This document shows, piece after piece, positions 1 through 5,926 of a DNA stretch of 24,353 bases (within the stretch, counting starts at the first letter, position 1; every line of letters begins with the position of its first letter). This DNA is from a virus. The notes beneath the pieces are model-generated. The model ran no database searches. It had not been told where the DNA came from and saw nothing but the letters and a program-made list of their open reading frames with translations. The translations under genes and the position numbers were made by a program. Where the stretch lies: positions 1 through 24,353 of the IMG/VR virus record IMGVR_UViG_3300035670_008481; one strand, written 5' to 3'.

Positions 1-47
1 GTCTGCCCGACGAACGACCCCCAGCGGTGGGGGGCCATCGGTTGACG

Positions 48-177
48 GTATTTCGCAATCGAAATACCGTCGCGGCTGGAGTATTTCGCAACCGCAATAC
101 GGAGCCGGCCGGGGCCGTCGGCCAGTATTTCGCAACCGCAATACGGCCGCGGCGGGAGTATTTCGGAGCCGCAATAC
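48..177. repeat. Array of four 20-base palindromic repeats
   Basis: Four copies of a 20-base dyad lie at 48-67, 81-100, 125-144 and 158-177. The first copy has perfect 8-base arms (GTATTTCG/CGAAATAC) around CAAT. The others read GTATTTCGCAACCGCAATAC, or a variant with centre GAGC, and have one mismatch in the arms. Start-to-start distances are 33, 44 and 33, all multiples of 11, so the copies lie on the same helix face. The 44-base step breaks any reading frame, so the array is not coding. It looks like a cooperative protein-binding array: operators, replication iterons or a partition-like site. Which of these it is cannot be told from sequence. Confidence 0.75.
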
Positions 178-219
178 GGGGCCGACGCGCGACCGTTTTT
201 CTCATTCTGCCAAGTGTCC

Positions 220-271
220 AAACACAATATATTGCTCCGCAACGCTTGCAGCAGCACAAAATATTGTGTTT
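220..271. repeat. 11-base inverted repeat upstream of the rightward promoter
   Basis: AAACACAATAT at 220-230 is exactly mirrored by ATATTGTGTTT at 261-271, with 30 bases between the arms. The arms are AT-rich islands in GC-rich surroundings and sit just upstream of the promoter at 285-313. This suggests a pair of regulator half-sites about four helical turns apart. A long-loop RNA stem is also possible if transcription enters from the left. Confidence 0.55.
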
Positions 272-284
272 CTCTACTTTTCTC

Positions 285-313
285 TTGCGGCGGCCGATGC
301 TATAGCGTATACT
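285..313 (+). promoter_or_regulatory. Sigma-70-like promoter for the rightward operon
   Basis: TTGCGG (285-290) and TATACT (308-313) are separated by exactly 17 bases. The predicted transcript would start near 320, about 48 bases before the first ATG at 368. It is the best sigma-70 match I found in the window and sits directly downstream of the inverted repeat at 220-271. Confidence 0.55.
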
Positions 314-367
314 TGTGTCGTCGCGGCGGAACCCGCGGCCGGCTCTCAACTCGAAAGGTACGGAAAA

Positions 368-748
368 ATGGACCCCAACACTACATACGAAAACTTGCTT
401 CACGGTATCGCGGTCGATGATACGGAGGCCGTGTCGGAAGCCGCGGAAAACTTGTCGGCGTGGATCGACCGCGGCGGCTTTCTCCCCGATGAACTGGAGT
501 CTATCGCGGTTCATCTTTTCAGTCTGGCGAGAGACTACGGAAGCGAAGCCGACGGCATCGACTTCCGATTCTATCTTTTGGAGTCTGGCGACTTGCGGCC
601 GGCTTTTGGTGATGCTTCATACGATCCAGACCATAGGGGCTATTGCGGGGCCGGCTCCGTTGCTGCCGATTCAACGCTCGACGATTGCAGGAAAGCCGTA
701 GCGGCTTGCTTGAATGATGCCGTCGAGTTCTATTTTTGCGGACGATAG
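368..748 (+). CDS. Hypothetical acidic phage protein, 126 aa
   Basis: First gene of the rightward operon. The start at 368 is chosen because the ATG follows the ribosome-site sequence CTCGAAAGGTACGG, which recurs before the next genes; longer upstream readings lack a ribosome site. The protein is acidic and looks helical at the N-terminus (residues about 5-45). The C-terminal part has an aromatic stretch and cysteines near FYFCGR. I recognise no catalytic motif or family. No membrane segment or signal peptide is visible. Probably a small early phage protein of unknown function. Confidence 0.75.
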   Translation: MDPNTTYENLLHGIAVDDTEAVSEAAENLSAWIDRGGFLPDELESIAVHLFSLARDYGSEADGIDFRFYLLESGDLRPAFGDASYDPDHRGYCGAGSVAADSTLDDCRKAVAACLNDAVEFYFCGR

Positions 749-757
749 CAGACGGGC

Positions 758-825
758 CAACACAACCGGAAGCCGCGGCCGGTTCAACTCTCGCGGCTTT
801 TTGCTTCAACTCGAAAGGTACGAAA
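758..825 (+). promoter_or_regulatory. Leader copy A: competing stem-loops and terminator-like stem
   Basis: This intergenic leader has an 8-base stem AAGCCGCG (770-777)/CGCGGCTT (792-799) running into a T-tract (798-802), which is the layout of an intrinsic terminator. A second stem, AACCGG (764-769)/CCGGTT (779-784), encloses the left arm of the first in its loop, so the two compete or form a pseudoknot. The ribosome site GAAAGGT follows before the ATG at 826. About 29 bases at the 5' end are identical to leader copy B at 1294. Confidence 0.6.
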
Positions 826-1284
826 ATGATGGCAACGACAGTAGAAAAGCAAGTATTGTGCGATATGCTCCGCAAGTTTATTGCGCAGCGTAGCGGTATG
901 GACTACCGGAACTATGGAAGCCGTGAAAGTTTTATGGAGGACTACCGGCCGATACTTCAACACGGCCGCGACGCGCGGCGGTTGCTGGAGTATGTCGAAA
1001 AACGCGACGGCATAACGGCCGACGACATTATCAGGGCTACCAGCGGGAATGGTCGGCTGGAGTTTTGCAAACTTGGCGACGGCTTGCGGCTTGACTATTG
1101 CACGGGCCAGTATTTTCCGACGGAATACCGGGCCGCGGCGTGCTCGATGCTTGCTGGCCTAGTCTGGCGATACCTGGTAGACGGATATTCCGACTTGCCG
1201 AATACGGGGGAGCAAGCCGCCGCAATTCGGCAACGTGCGCGGCGGCTGTTTGGTCGCGGCGTGGCTTCCCGCTGGTTTGCATAG
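826..1284 (+). CDS. Conserved phage-type hypothetical protein, 152 aa
   Basis: The start at 826 is the first of two adjacent ATGs (826, 829) after GAAAGGTACGAAA. Residues about 18-45 include the stretch QRSGMDYRNYGSRESFMEDY followed by HGRDARRLL. From memory this resembles a protein found in many tailed phages, where a short NYGD-like motif is followed by a region about arrays of Arg and Asp. No enzymatic function is known to me. The rest is helical, with cysteines at scattered positions and no clear metal site. It is the second gene of the rightward operon, behind a terminator-like leader, so its expression may be attenuated relative to the first. Confidence 0.8.
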   Translation: MMATTVEKQVLCDMLRKFIAQRSGMDYRNYGSRESFMEDYRPILQHGRDARRLLEYVEKRDGITADDIIRATSGNGRLEFCKLGDGLRLDYCTGQYFPTEYRAAACSMLAGLVWRYLVDGYSDLPNTGEQAAAIRQRARRLFGRGVASRWFA

Positions 1285-1293
1285 GCAACGCGG

Positions 1294-1357
1294 CAACACA
1301 ACCGGAAGCCGCGGCCGGTTCAATCCCGCGGGTTTTGCTTCAACTTGAAAGGTACGA
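1294..1357 (+). promoter_or_regulatory. Leader copy B: second attenuator-like leader
   Basis: The 5' half repeats leader copy A. The stem AACCGG (1300-1305)/CCGGTT (1315-1320) is preserved exactly. The terminator-like stem is rebuilt from a different sequence: CCGCGG (1309-1314) pairs with CCGCGG (1326-1331) and runs into TTTT at 1333-1336. A GAAAGGT ribosome site follows before the ATG at 1358. The structure is kept although the right arm differs from copy A, which argues that the structure matters. Confidence 0.6.
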
Positions 1358-1570
1358 ATGATGGACGGTTCAACTTTTGCGGCTGGCACATTTTGCGAAC
1401 AATGCGGAGCGGCTTGTGTTTCCGGCGGTTTCGCCGCGGGGTACGCCGTAACGAATGACAACCGCCGCATATGCTACGGTTGCGCAAACGAACGGGAGAA
1501 AGCCACCTTTGCAAAGTCGGGAGTTTACTTCGCATATATGTCGGCTCCCGGTTCAACTCTTGAAAGGTAG
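1358..1570 (+). CDS. Small zinc-finger-like protein, 70 aa
   Basis: Adjacent ATGs at 1358 and 1361 follow GAAAGGTACGA. The sequence has CEQCGAAC near residues 13-20 and CYGC about 25 residues later. Two CxxC pairs spaced this way form a treble-clef or zinc-ribbon-like metal site, usually used for nucleic-acid or protein binding. The last residues (GSTLER) are encoded by a copy of the GGTTCAACT/GAAAGG leader of the next gene, and the TAG stop lies inside that ribosome site. This gene and the next are therefore probably translationally coupled. Function is unknown beyond probable metal binding. Confidence 0.7.
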   Translation: MMDGSTFAAGTFCEQCGAACVSGGFAAGYAVTNDNRRICYGCANEREKATFAKSGVYFAYMSAPGSTLER

Positions 1571-1574
1571 AAAA

Positions 1575-2174
1575 ATGACAACCGCGGAATACAAAAGCCG
1601 CGCGGCCGAAGCCGGCCTAGACTGGCCGGCCGTGCGGGCGATATATGACGACGTGCGCGCACAAGAGAAAGCCGCGATTGAGCGAACGATTGAGAGCCGC
1701 CGTGTAGCCCTGCAAGCCTTAGGTTTCGGCAACGGCGGTCAGTTCCGGCTTGCGAAAGGTCTAGGCCGCGGAGCTGACGCCGACTCAATACGGCATTTTG
1801 ATTGCGTTGCACGGGAACTATCGGCAACCGAAATACCGGAACTAGGCGCCGACGATCCATCGGCAGCACTGTGGGAACTGGTAACGGCTCCGGCTCCCGT
1901 TATGCCGACGCAAGCCGAAACAATGGAAAAGGCTATCGGAATTGCAATCGAGCAAGCCCCGCCGGCCCCGGTATCGCCCGACGACTTGCTGCCCCTGCCG
2001 CTTGCTGCAAGCCAGGCAGACATAACGGAGCAATGGCTGCGGATTCTCGTAAAGTCTGGGAAAGTTCGTGGCTTTCAAGTCGGCCGGTTTTGGCTGGTCG
2101 ACCGCCGGAGTATTGCAAATTTTCAACGGCACCCTACGGCCGGCCGGCCGCGGCTGGAGCCGGTGCCGTTCTAA
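1575..2174 (+). CDS. Putative DNA-binding protein with excisionase-like C-terminal domain, 199 aa
   Basis: The ATG at 1575 follows TTGAAAGGTAGAAAA, the same ribosome-site family as the preceding genes, and lies 4 bases after the upstream stop. Residues about 1-60 are helical and charged. A Pro/Ala-rich linker follows (around 110-150). Residues about 155-190 contain TEQWLRILVKSGKVRGFQVG, then RFWLVDRRSIANF. This is the helix-turn-helix plus wing pattern of MerR/excisionase-like DNA-binding domains. It could be an excisionase, a transcriptional regulator of this operon or a replication accessory factor. The N-terminal domain is not recognised. Confidence 0.7.
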   Translation: MTTAEYKSRAAEAGLDWPAVRAIYDDVRAQEKAAIERTIESRRVALQALGFGNGGQFRLAKGLGRGADADSIRHFDCVARELSATEIPELGADDPSAALWELVTAPAPVMPTQAETMEKAIGIAIEQAPPAPVSPDDLLPLPLAASQADITEQWLRILVKSGKVRGFQVGRFWLVDRRSIANFQRHPTAGRPRLEPVPF

Positions 2175-2193
2175 AACAGACTCGACAACACAA

Positions 2194-2223
2194 CACGAAC
2201 GGAGAGCCGTACCCCAGTTCGTG
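2194..2223 (+). other. Intergenic hairpin
   Basis: CACGAAC (2194-2200) pairs with GTTCGTG (2217-2223), a 7-base stem with a 16-base loop, in the gap between the genes ending at 2174 and starting at 2268. No T-tract follows, so it is not a classic terminator. It may be an RNA-processing or stabilising element. The segment just before it (from about 2185) partly resembles the 5' end of leader copies A and B. Confidence 0.4.
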
Positions 2224-2267
2224 GAAACCTATATCCCGTGCGGCGAAACGATAGAGGAAAAATTGAA

Positions 2268-2483
2268 ATGAGTATGGCATACATTCAGGCGAGGAGAGGG
2301 CGGGACGGCGGCTGGCGGCTCTTTTACCGTGGGACAGAAAATGAGGTCTACGCCGGCCGTGTTTTTGCGGACTGCGCATCGGCACGCAAGTATGCGGCGG
2401 CAAAAATTGCCGCCGCCACTCAAGAGTTTCGGGAAGCCCGTGGAAGAGTCACAGAAACGCTTTCGCTTGACTCTGGCCGATAG
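2268..2483 (+). CDS. Hypothetical small basic protein, 71 aa
   Basis: The ATG at 2268 follows AGAGGAAAAATTGAA; a second ATG at 2274 is also possible. The N-terminus (IQARRGRDGGWRLFYRG) reads like a beta-hairpin with aromatic and basic residues, similar in style to the AP2-like or integrase N-terminal DNA-binding fold, but it is too short to assign. The C-terminal half is a helix rich in Ala, Lys and Arg. First gene of the operon with the second leader type. No further function recognised. Confidence 0.65.
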   Translation: MSMAYIQARRGRDGGWRLFYRGTENEVYAGRVFADCASARKYAAAKIAAATQEFREARGRVTETLSLDSGR

Positions 2484-2514
2484 GGTAAATAGACTACGCG
2501 ACACGACTATGGCA

Positions 2515-2574
2515 GGGGCCGCGGTGGCCCCGAACGTGGAAACGATAGAAACCCCCGAGAGAGGAAACGAGACG
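2515..2574 (+). promoter_or_regulatory. Second leader type, copy 1: GC hairpin plus GAGAGGA ribosome site
   Basis: GGGGCC (2515-2520), loop GCGGT and GGCCCC (2526-2531) form a tight 6-base hairpin, followed by GAACGTGGAAAC and then the ribosome site GAGAGGAAACGA before the ATG at 2575. The hairpin and GAACGTGGAAAC recur at 3281-3310 before another gene. The shared layout suggests a common post-transcriptional control. Confidence 0.5.
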
Positions 2575-2907
2575 ATGAAAACTCTGAACGCGACGATTCT
2601 GTGGCTCGAACTACGAGACGTGCCGGTGTGGTCGACACTGGCCCGGCACTGGCGGTTCACGATCCCCGCGATCGTCGCCGTGGCGAACGGGTGTCGGCGG
2701 GTAGGGTTGCGGCGGGCCGCGTGGCAGGTTGCCGCGCTGGCCTGGAACGTGTGGGACAACGTGGAAGACTCGACGCCGGCATACCACGAGACATTCCGGC
2801 TCATGCCCTGGAGCGGCGGATGCGACTGCGCCTGGCAGGTTGCGGCCGGCGTGCCGGAGGAAACCGTAGGCCGGCACCTGCCGGTCTACTACCAGTTCGA
2901 TGAATGA
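2575..2907 (+). CDS. Hypothetical protein rich in Trp and Cys, 110 aa
   Basis: The start at 2575 is set by GAGAGGAAACGAGACG upstream. The protein has many tryptophans and alanines, with a hydrophobic helical stretch at residues about 25-60 (PAIVAVANGCRRVG, AAWQVAALAWNVWDNV). It ends with a Gly/Cys segment (WSGGCDCAWQ). The hydrophobic parts are broken by Arg, so a membrane protein is not certain. No family recognised. It lies behind the repeated GC-hairpin leader. Confidence 0.65.
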   Translation: MKTLNATILWLELRDVPVWSTLARHWRFTIPAIVAVANGCRRVGLRRAAWQVAALAWNVWDNVEDSTPAYHETFRLMPWSGGCDCAWQVAAGVPEETVGRHLPVYYQFDE

Positions 2908-2999
2908 CCCCCGCCCCGGCGCGTTGCCGGAGCGGCGAAACCTTGAGACGATATCACAACCAACCCCCGAGCGGGGGACCCAAACGAGAGGAACGAACG

Positions 3000-3230
3000 A
3001 TGCTTACCGAGGAACAGATGATCCGGCTTGATGGCACCGGCTACGCGAACGGCGACACGTTCAGCGGCGAGGCCGAGGTTCGGAAATATTTCACGGTGGA
3101 GAACATGATCCATATGTTCGGCAAACCTGACGATCCTATGACGCCGGAGGTGATCGCGGAATGGCAGGAGGAACTCAATCAGATGGCCGACGCAGTCATC
3201 GAAAACGGATGGCACATGGAAGGCCGATGA
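3000..3230 (+). CDS. Hypothetical acidic protein, 76 aa
   Basis: The ATG at 3000 follows ACGAGAGGAACGAACG, matching the ribosome-site layout of neighbouring genes. A hairpin CCCCC/GGGGG (2964-2977) sits upstream in the leader. The sequence is acidic and Met-rich (FTVENMIHMFGK, then EWQEELNQMADAVIENG) and predicted mostly helical. It has no Cys cluster, membrane segment or recognised motif. Small phage protein of unknown function. Confidence 0.7.
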   Translation: MLTEEQMIRLDGTGYANGDTFSGEAEVRKYFTVENMIHMFGKPDDPMTPEVIAEWQEELNQMADAVIENGWHMEGR

Positions 3231-3280
3231 CGACCCGCCCCTGACCCCCGGCCGGCGAAAACGGCGCGGGGCGATGGGGC

Positions 3281-3339
3281 GGGCCGCGGTGGCCCCCGGA
3301 ACGTGGAAACAAGAAACCCTAGAGCGAGAGGAAATGACG
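3281..3339 (+). promoter_or_regulatory. Second leader type, copy 2
   Basis: GGGCC (3281-3285), loop GCGGT and GGCCC (3291-3295) repeat the hairpin of 2515-2531, and GGAACGTGGAAAC follows at 3298-3310. A GAGAGGA ribosome site (3326-3332) precedes the ATG at 3340 by 7 bases. It is a near-duplicate of the leader at 2515. The two bracket unrelated genes, so the leader, not the genes, was copied or conserved. Confidence 0.5.
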
Positions 3340-3705
3340 ATGAATACAAAAAAGCACACCCCCGGCCCATGGCGTTGGGCATATCGGCAAATCGACCACG
3401 GCGGTGGGGTAGTAAAAACAGCCGCCGTCATGCTTGAGACGCAAGGCTGCGGCGGCGACGAGAGCTACCCGCACTCAACAATCATGGCCGTGCGGGACGA
3501 TTGGCTCGGCTGGATGAACAACGACGTCTCCGCTGGCGATCGTGCCGTTATAGCCGCTGCGCCAGAACTCCTTGACGCGCTGCGCGCTTGTGCCGACACG
3601 CTGCGGATGCAGAAGATTTACCACAAAGGGAAATCCCCATGGTGCCAGCGTGACGATGATGCACTCGCCGCCGCCGAGTCTGCAATAGAAAAGACGATGA
3701 AATAA
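3340..3705 (+). CDS. HTPGPW-motif phage hypothetical protein, 121 aa
   Basis: Two in-frame ATGs exist (3334, 3340). The second is preferred because the spacing from GAGAGGA then matches the sister genes. The N-terminus carries HTPGPWRW, and residues about 68-85 read DRAVIAAAPELLDALRACAD. From memory, the pair HTPGPW ... IAAAPELLEAL marks a widespread small protein of tailed phages and prophages with unknown function. The C-terminus is a helix with acidic residues. Nothing catalytic is seen. Confidence 0.85.
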   Translation: MNTKKHTPGPWRWAYRQIDHGGGVVKTAAVMLETQGCGGDESYPHSTIMAVRDDWLGWMNNDVSAGDRAVIAAAPELLDALRACADTLRMQKIYHKGKSPWCQRDDDALAAAESAIEKTMK

Positions 3706-3782
3706 GATACGAAACCATCGCCCCGGCGGCCCGCCGCCACCCCGGAGCGTCGAAACCCAGTGCGGCGAAATGAGAGGAATCT

Positions 3783-3974
3783 ATGAACCGACTGAATCCC
3801 TACGAATCCGGCTGGCTCTCGATGCTGGTCGCCCGCGGCCTGGCGACGGAGGCCGAGGCCCGCGAGGCCCAGCACCGCGTGGCCCGAGCCGCCATCGACG
3901 AGATGGAGGCCCGGAGAGCGGCGAAACGAGCACTGAAAAGGCGGCTCAAGAAACGCCGCCCACACGACGATTGA
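3783..3974 (+). CDS. Small Arg-rich helical protein, 63 aa
   Basis: The ATG at 3783 follows GAGAGGAATCT. The first 25 residues are a neutral helix (NPYESGWLSMLVARG), followed by a long charged helix rich in Ala, Glu and Arg. It ends in a strongly basic tail (KRALKRRLKKRRPHDD). The tail could bind nucleic acid, but this is composition only. No family recognised. Confidence 0.6.
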   Translation: MNRLNPYESGWLSMLVARGLATEAEAREAQHRVARAAIDEMEARRAAKRALKRRLKKRRPHDD

Positions 3975-4026
3975 CTACTGGCCGATACTTCCCATAGGCT
4001 TCACGCCGGCACAAGGAACCCCGAGC

Positions 4027-4359
4027 ATGGAAACGCGAGAAGAGCAGGAATACCGATTGTCGCCGCGAGTGACACTGCGGCCTGGCGACACGATCGCCGT
4101 GAGCCGCGGGCCGTACTGGCGGGCTGCCGGTGGCGAGAAGCTGCCGATGGCGGCGAGGGGGAAGTTTCGCTTCCTCCACGCTCTCCGCCGGGGGCGGCTC
4201 GTGTTGCTCGTGGCGGTCGGAAAGCAAGGCGTCGCCATCCTTCACGTTGAGGGGCGGCGGCGGAATCGAATGATGCCCGAGATGGTTTGCCGTCCATATC
4301 GGGTACGGAGAGTCGGCGGCGTTCGCCGGCCCCGCATGAAGAAACGGCAGGAGGTCTGA
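4027..4359 (+). CDS. Hypothetical basic beta-rich protein, 110 aa
   Basis: The ATG at 4027 follows AAGGAACCCCGAGC. The segment RVTLRPGDTIAVSRGPYW (residues about 14-31) and the later LVLLVAVGKQGVAILHV read as beta strands of a small barrel, and the C-terminus is very basic (RVRRVGGVRRPRMKKRQ). A small SH3-like or KOW-like nucleic-acid binder is possible, but I recognise no family signature. It is the first of four closely linked genes ending at 5314. Confidence 0.65.
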   Translation: METREEQEYRLSPRVTLRPGDTIAVSRGPYWRAAGGEKLPMAARGKFRFLHALRRGRLVLLVAVGKQGVAILHVEGRRRNRMMPEMVCRPYRVRRVGGVRRPRMKKRQEV

Positions 4360-4362
4360 GCG

Positions 4363-4668
4363 ATGGAAGACGGAATGACGATATACCTGGGCGCGGCATA
4401 CTTCGCCTATTCGGGCGGGGAGCCGACGTACCATATCCAGCAGGTGAAGCGGTTCATCGGGCCGAGCGGGGCCGTTTTATACGAGCGAGAGGACGGCAGC
4501 CGCGACCGGCAGTATGGGTACACCCACGAGTTCCCAACGCTCGCCGAGGCCGAGGCGTGGTGTGCCGACAAGTTGGAGAGGCTCATCGCCCCGACCGTGG
4601 AAACGATTCGCGTGCTGCGGGAGCAGGCTGCGGCCCGCGTTGCCGCGGAGGAGGTTGCGACTGTATGA
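4363..4668 (+). CDS. Hypothetical protein, 101 aa
   Basis: The ATG at 4363 follows a strong AGGAGGT (4349-4355) and lies 4 bases past the upstream stop. The first half is beta-like with aromatic residues (IYLGAAYFAYSGGEPTYHI). The second half is a helix beginning FPTLAEAEAWCADKLERL, a style common in phage proteins that follow a beta-sheet core. It overlaps the next gene by 4 bases (ATGA), so they are translationally coupled. Function unknown. Confidence 0.7.
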   Translation: MEDGMTIYLGAAYFAYSGGEPTYHIQQVKRFIGPSGAVLYEREDGSRDRQYGYTHEFPTLAEAEAWCADKLERLIAPTVETIRVLREQAAARVAAEEVATV

Positions 4669-4931
4669 ACGCCATAGCCCGCGATACCTGGCGGGCGGTT
4701 CTGGTCGTCGTCGTCGCGGTCGTGCTGCGGGAGGTTTTCTCGCAGCCGCCGCGGCAGACGGCACCGCCCCCGCAGCCAGCCGTATATTATCAGCCCCCCG
4801 TGAGTGGAAACTTTTACCAGCCGCAGCCGCCGCCCCCCGTGCAGATAAACGAGCCAGAGCGGCCACTTCGACGAGTCGGCGGTGCCTTTGTAGACTTGGC
4901 CGATGCTCTCATAGGAATCGTGCGACGATGA
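4665..4931 (+). CDS. Small membrane-anchored Pro-rich protein, 88 aa
   Basis: The ATG at 4665 overlaps the previous stop. Residues about 8-25 (TWRAVLVVVVAVVLREVF) form one probable membrane helix. After it comes a Pro/Gln-rich, probably unstructured segment (residues about 27-62, with repeated PPP and QP) and an amphipathic C-terminal helix (FVDLADALIGIVRR). The layout fits a small single-pass inner-membrane phage protein with an extended tail. A role in lysis or host-envelope contact is possible but not shown. Confidence 0.65.
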   Translation: MNAIARDTWRAVLVVVVAVVLREVFSQPPRQTAPPPQPAVYYQPPVSGNFYQPQPPPPVQINEPERPLRRVGGAFVDLADALIGIVRR

Positions 4932-5314
4932 AAATAGAAACAGACGATTACATCAAAGTCGGTGCAGTTGCCGCGGAGGCAGGATTCAGCCCCTCGACGG
5001 CCTACAGAATCGCCAGACGGCTTGGCCTGGCTGTCGAGGTGTTCGGAGTCCTCGTCATGCACAAGGCCGGCATCGAGTCTCTGAAGGCCGCCTTCAACGG
5101 GGCGGCCGGGAACCCCGACTGGGTAAAGGACGGCGAGAAAGCAGCCGACGCGGCCATCAAGGCAGTCGAAAGCCGGATGGCTCGAATCGAGCGGGAGGGT
5201 CTGACGAAACAGGAGGTCTTCCGCAACAAGATGCTCGCCGAGCACGGCAGGGCGTCGGGGGGCCGTCCGGCGAAAACTGTCGTCCGAACCCGAGCGGCGA
5301 AACGCGACGCCTAG
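4928..5314 (+). CDS. Helix-turn-helix DNA-binding protein, 128 aa
   Basis: The ATG at 4928 overlaps the previous stop by 4 bases. Residues about 9-50 (VGAVAAEAGFSPSTAYRIAR, then RLGLAVEVFGVLVMHK) give a clear helix-turn-helix followed by a hairpin wing, as in MerR/excisionase-type domains. A central helix rich in Ala, Lys and Glu follows (about 68-105), then a basic Gly/Arg tail (GRASGGRPAKTVVR). It is the last gene of the rightward operon and likely a phage regulator or DNA-packaging accessory protein. Its stop (TAG in CTAG, 5311-5314) is shared with the opposing gene's stop on the other strand. Confidence 0.75.
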   Translation: MKIETDDYIKVGAVAAEAGFSPSTAYRIARRLGLAVEVFGVLVMHKAGIESLKAAFNGAAGNPDWVKDGEKAADAAIKAVESRMARIEREGLTKQEVFRNKMLAEHGRASGGRPAKTVVRTRAAKRDA

Positions 5315-5598
5315 CGGCTTTCCAGAGCCGTCTTCCTGCTATGGCACTCGTGATGAAGCAGTTGGAGGTTTTCGAGGCGGTCGGTGCCACCTTGGGCCTT
5401 CGGCACGATATGGTCGATATGAGCCTGTCCCGTCACGATCCGCCCACACGCTCGACAGATACCCCCGTCCCTAGCAATGACTTGCTTCCTGAGCCGCCTC
5501 CACGCGGCGGAGCAGTAGCCCCTGGCCGCGGCGGTCGGGCGGTTCTCTGGCGGCCTGACTTGTGCTCGTGGCCTAAACGTCGGGATTCTGCGCGGCAT
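5311..5598 (-). CDS. HNH endonuclease, 95 aa
   Basis: Metal-dependent DNA nuclease of the HNH family. Visible features are a CRAC zinc pair (C48, C51), HIDHIVP with H63 as the general base, N77 in ENLQLL, and HHECH (82-86), all in the standard order. The start at 5598 follows CAGGGTGGGCTA; an upstream GTG at 5634 would add 12 residues but lacks a good ribosome site. It is the last gene of the leftward train. Phage HNH proteins of this size often sit near the packaging genes and support terminase, so terminase may lie elsewhere in the genome. A free-standing homing nuclease is the alternative. Confidence 0.9.
   Translation of the reverse strand: MPRRIPTFRPRAQVRPPENRPTAAARGYCSAAWRRLRKQVIARDGGICRACGRIVTGQAHIDHIVPKAQGGTDRLENLQLLHHECHSRKTALESR
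5315..5335. terminator. Weak hairpin at the convergent gene ends
   Basis: CGGCT (5315-5319) pairs with AGCCG (5326-5330) and is followed by TCTTCCT on the + strand. It lies inside the HNH gene's last codons, immediately past the TAG of the rightward operon. A short 5-base stem with a mixed pyrimidine tail could slow RNA polymerase but is a poor intrinsic terminator. Confidence 0.3.
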
Positions 5599-5926
5599 TA
5601 GCCCACCCTGCCATGAGAACACGGTGAGAGCCACGCTCCCACCACCACTCCAAGACGAGGCGAACGAGATAATTCGCCAGCACGCTGATCAAGAAGCTAG
5701 CGAGCACGCCGGAGTAGCGTTCGCGGATTCGGACAGCCACCCGTGCGTGGACAACATCGGGAATGTGCTCGATCGGGCAGTCGGTGGGCCATTCCTCGAC
5801 GATGACCTCGACGAGGCGATCCCGCATCCCCCCGTGGAGCGAAAAACGGAGGCCGGCGCGTCTCGCGACGAATGACTTCAGCGGACGATATTTCGCGTCG
5901 GCCACTGACACGTTCCGTTCGGGCAT
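5573..5926 (-). CDS. Small membrane protein, 117 aa
   Basis: The N-terminal 60 residues are soluble and mixed (WPTDCPIEHIPDVVHARVAV). Residues about 71-96 (YSGVLASFLISVLANYLVRL, then VLEWWW) form one probable membrane helix with an aromatic belt. The start at 5926 gives a 49-base overlap with the upstream gene; an internal ATG at 5827 (MRDRLVEVIV) is an alternative that removes the overlap. It is next to other membrane-anchored proteins and a peptidase, so a lysis or envelope role is possible. No family recognised. Confidence 0.6.
   Translation of the reverse strand: MPERNVSVADAKYRPLKSFVARRAGLRFSLHGGMRDRLVEVIVEEWPTDCPIEHIPDVVHARVAVRIRERYSGVLASFLISVLANYLVRLVLEWWWERGSHRVLMAGWANAAQNPDV

Noticed and set aside
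48-177. CRISPR array
   Set aside because: Repeats are 20 bases, palindromic, degenerate, and spacers are 13, 24 and 13 bases; no cas gene is seen.
1309-1335. tRNA T-arm-like GGTTCAATCC in leader copy B
   Set aside because: Only three stem pairs can form around the loop and no acceptor, D or anticodon arm is present; it belongs to the repeated leader.
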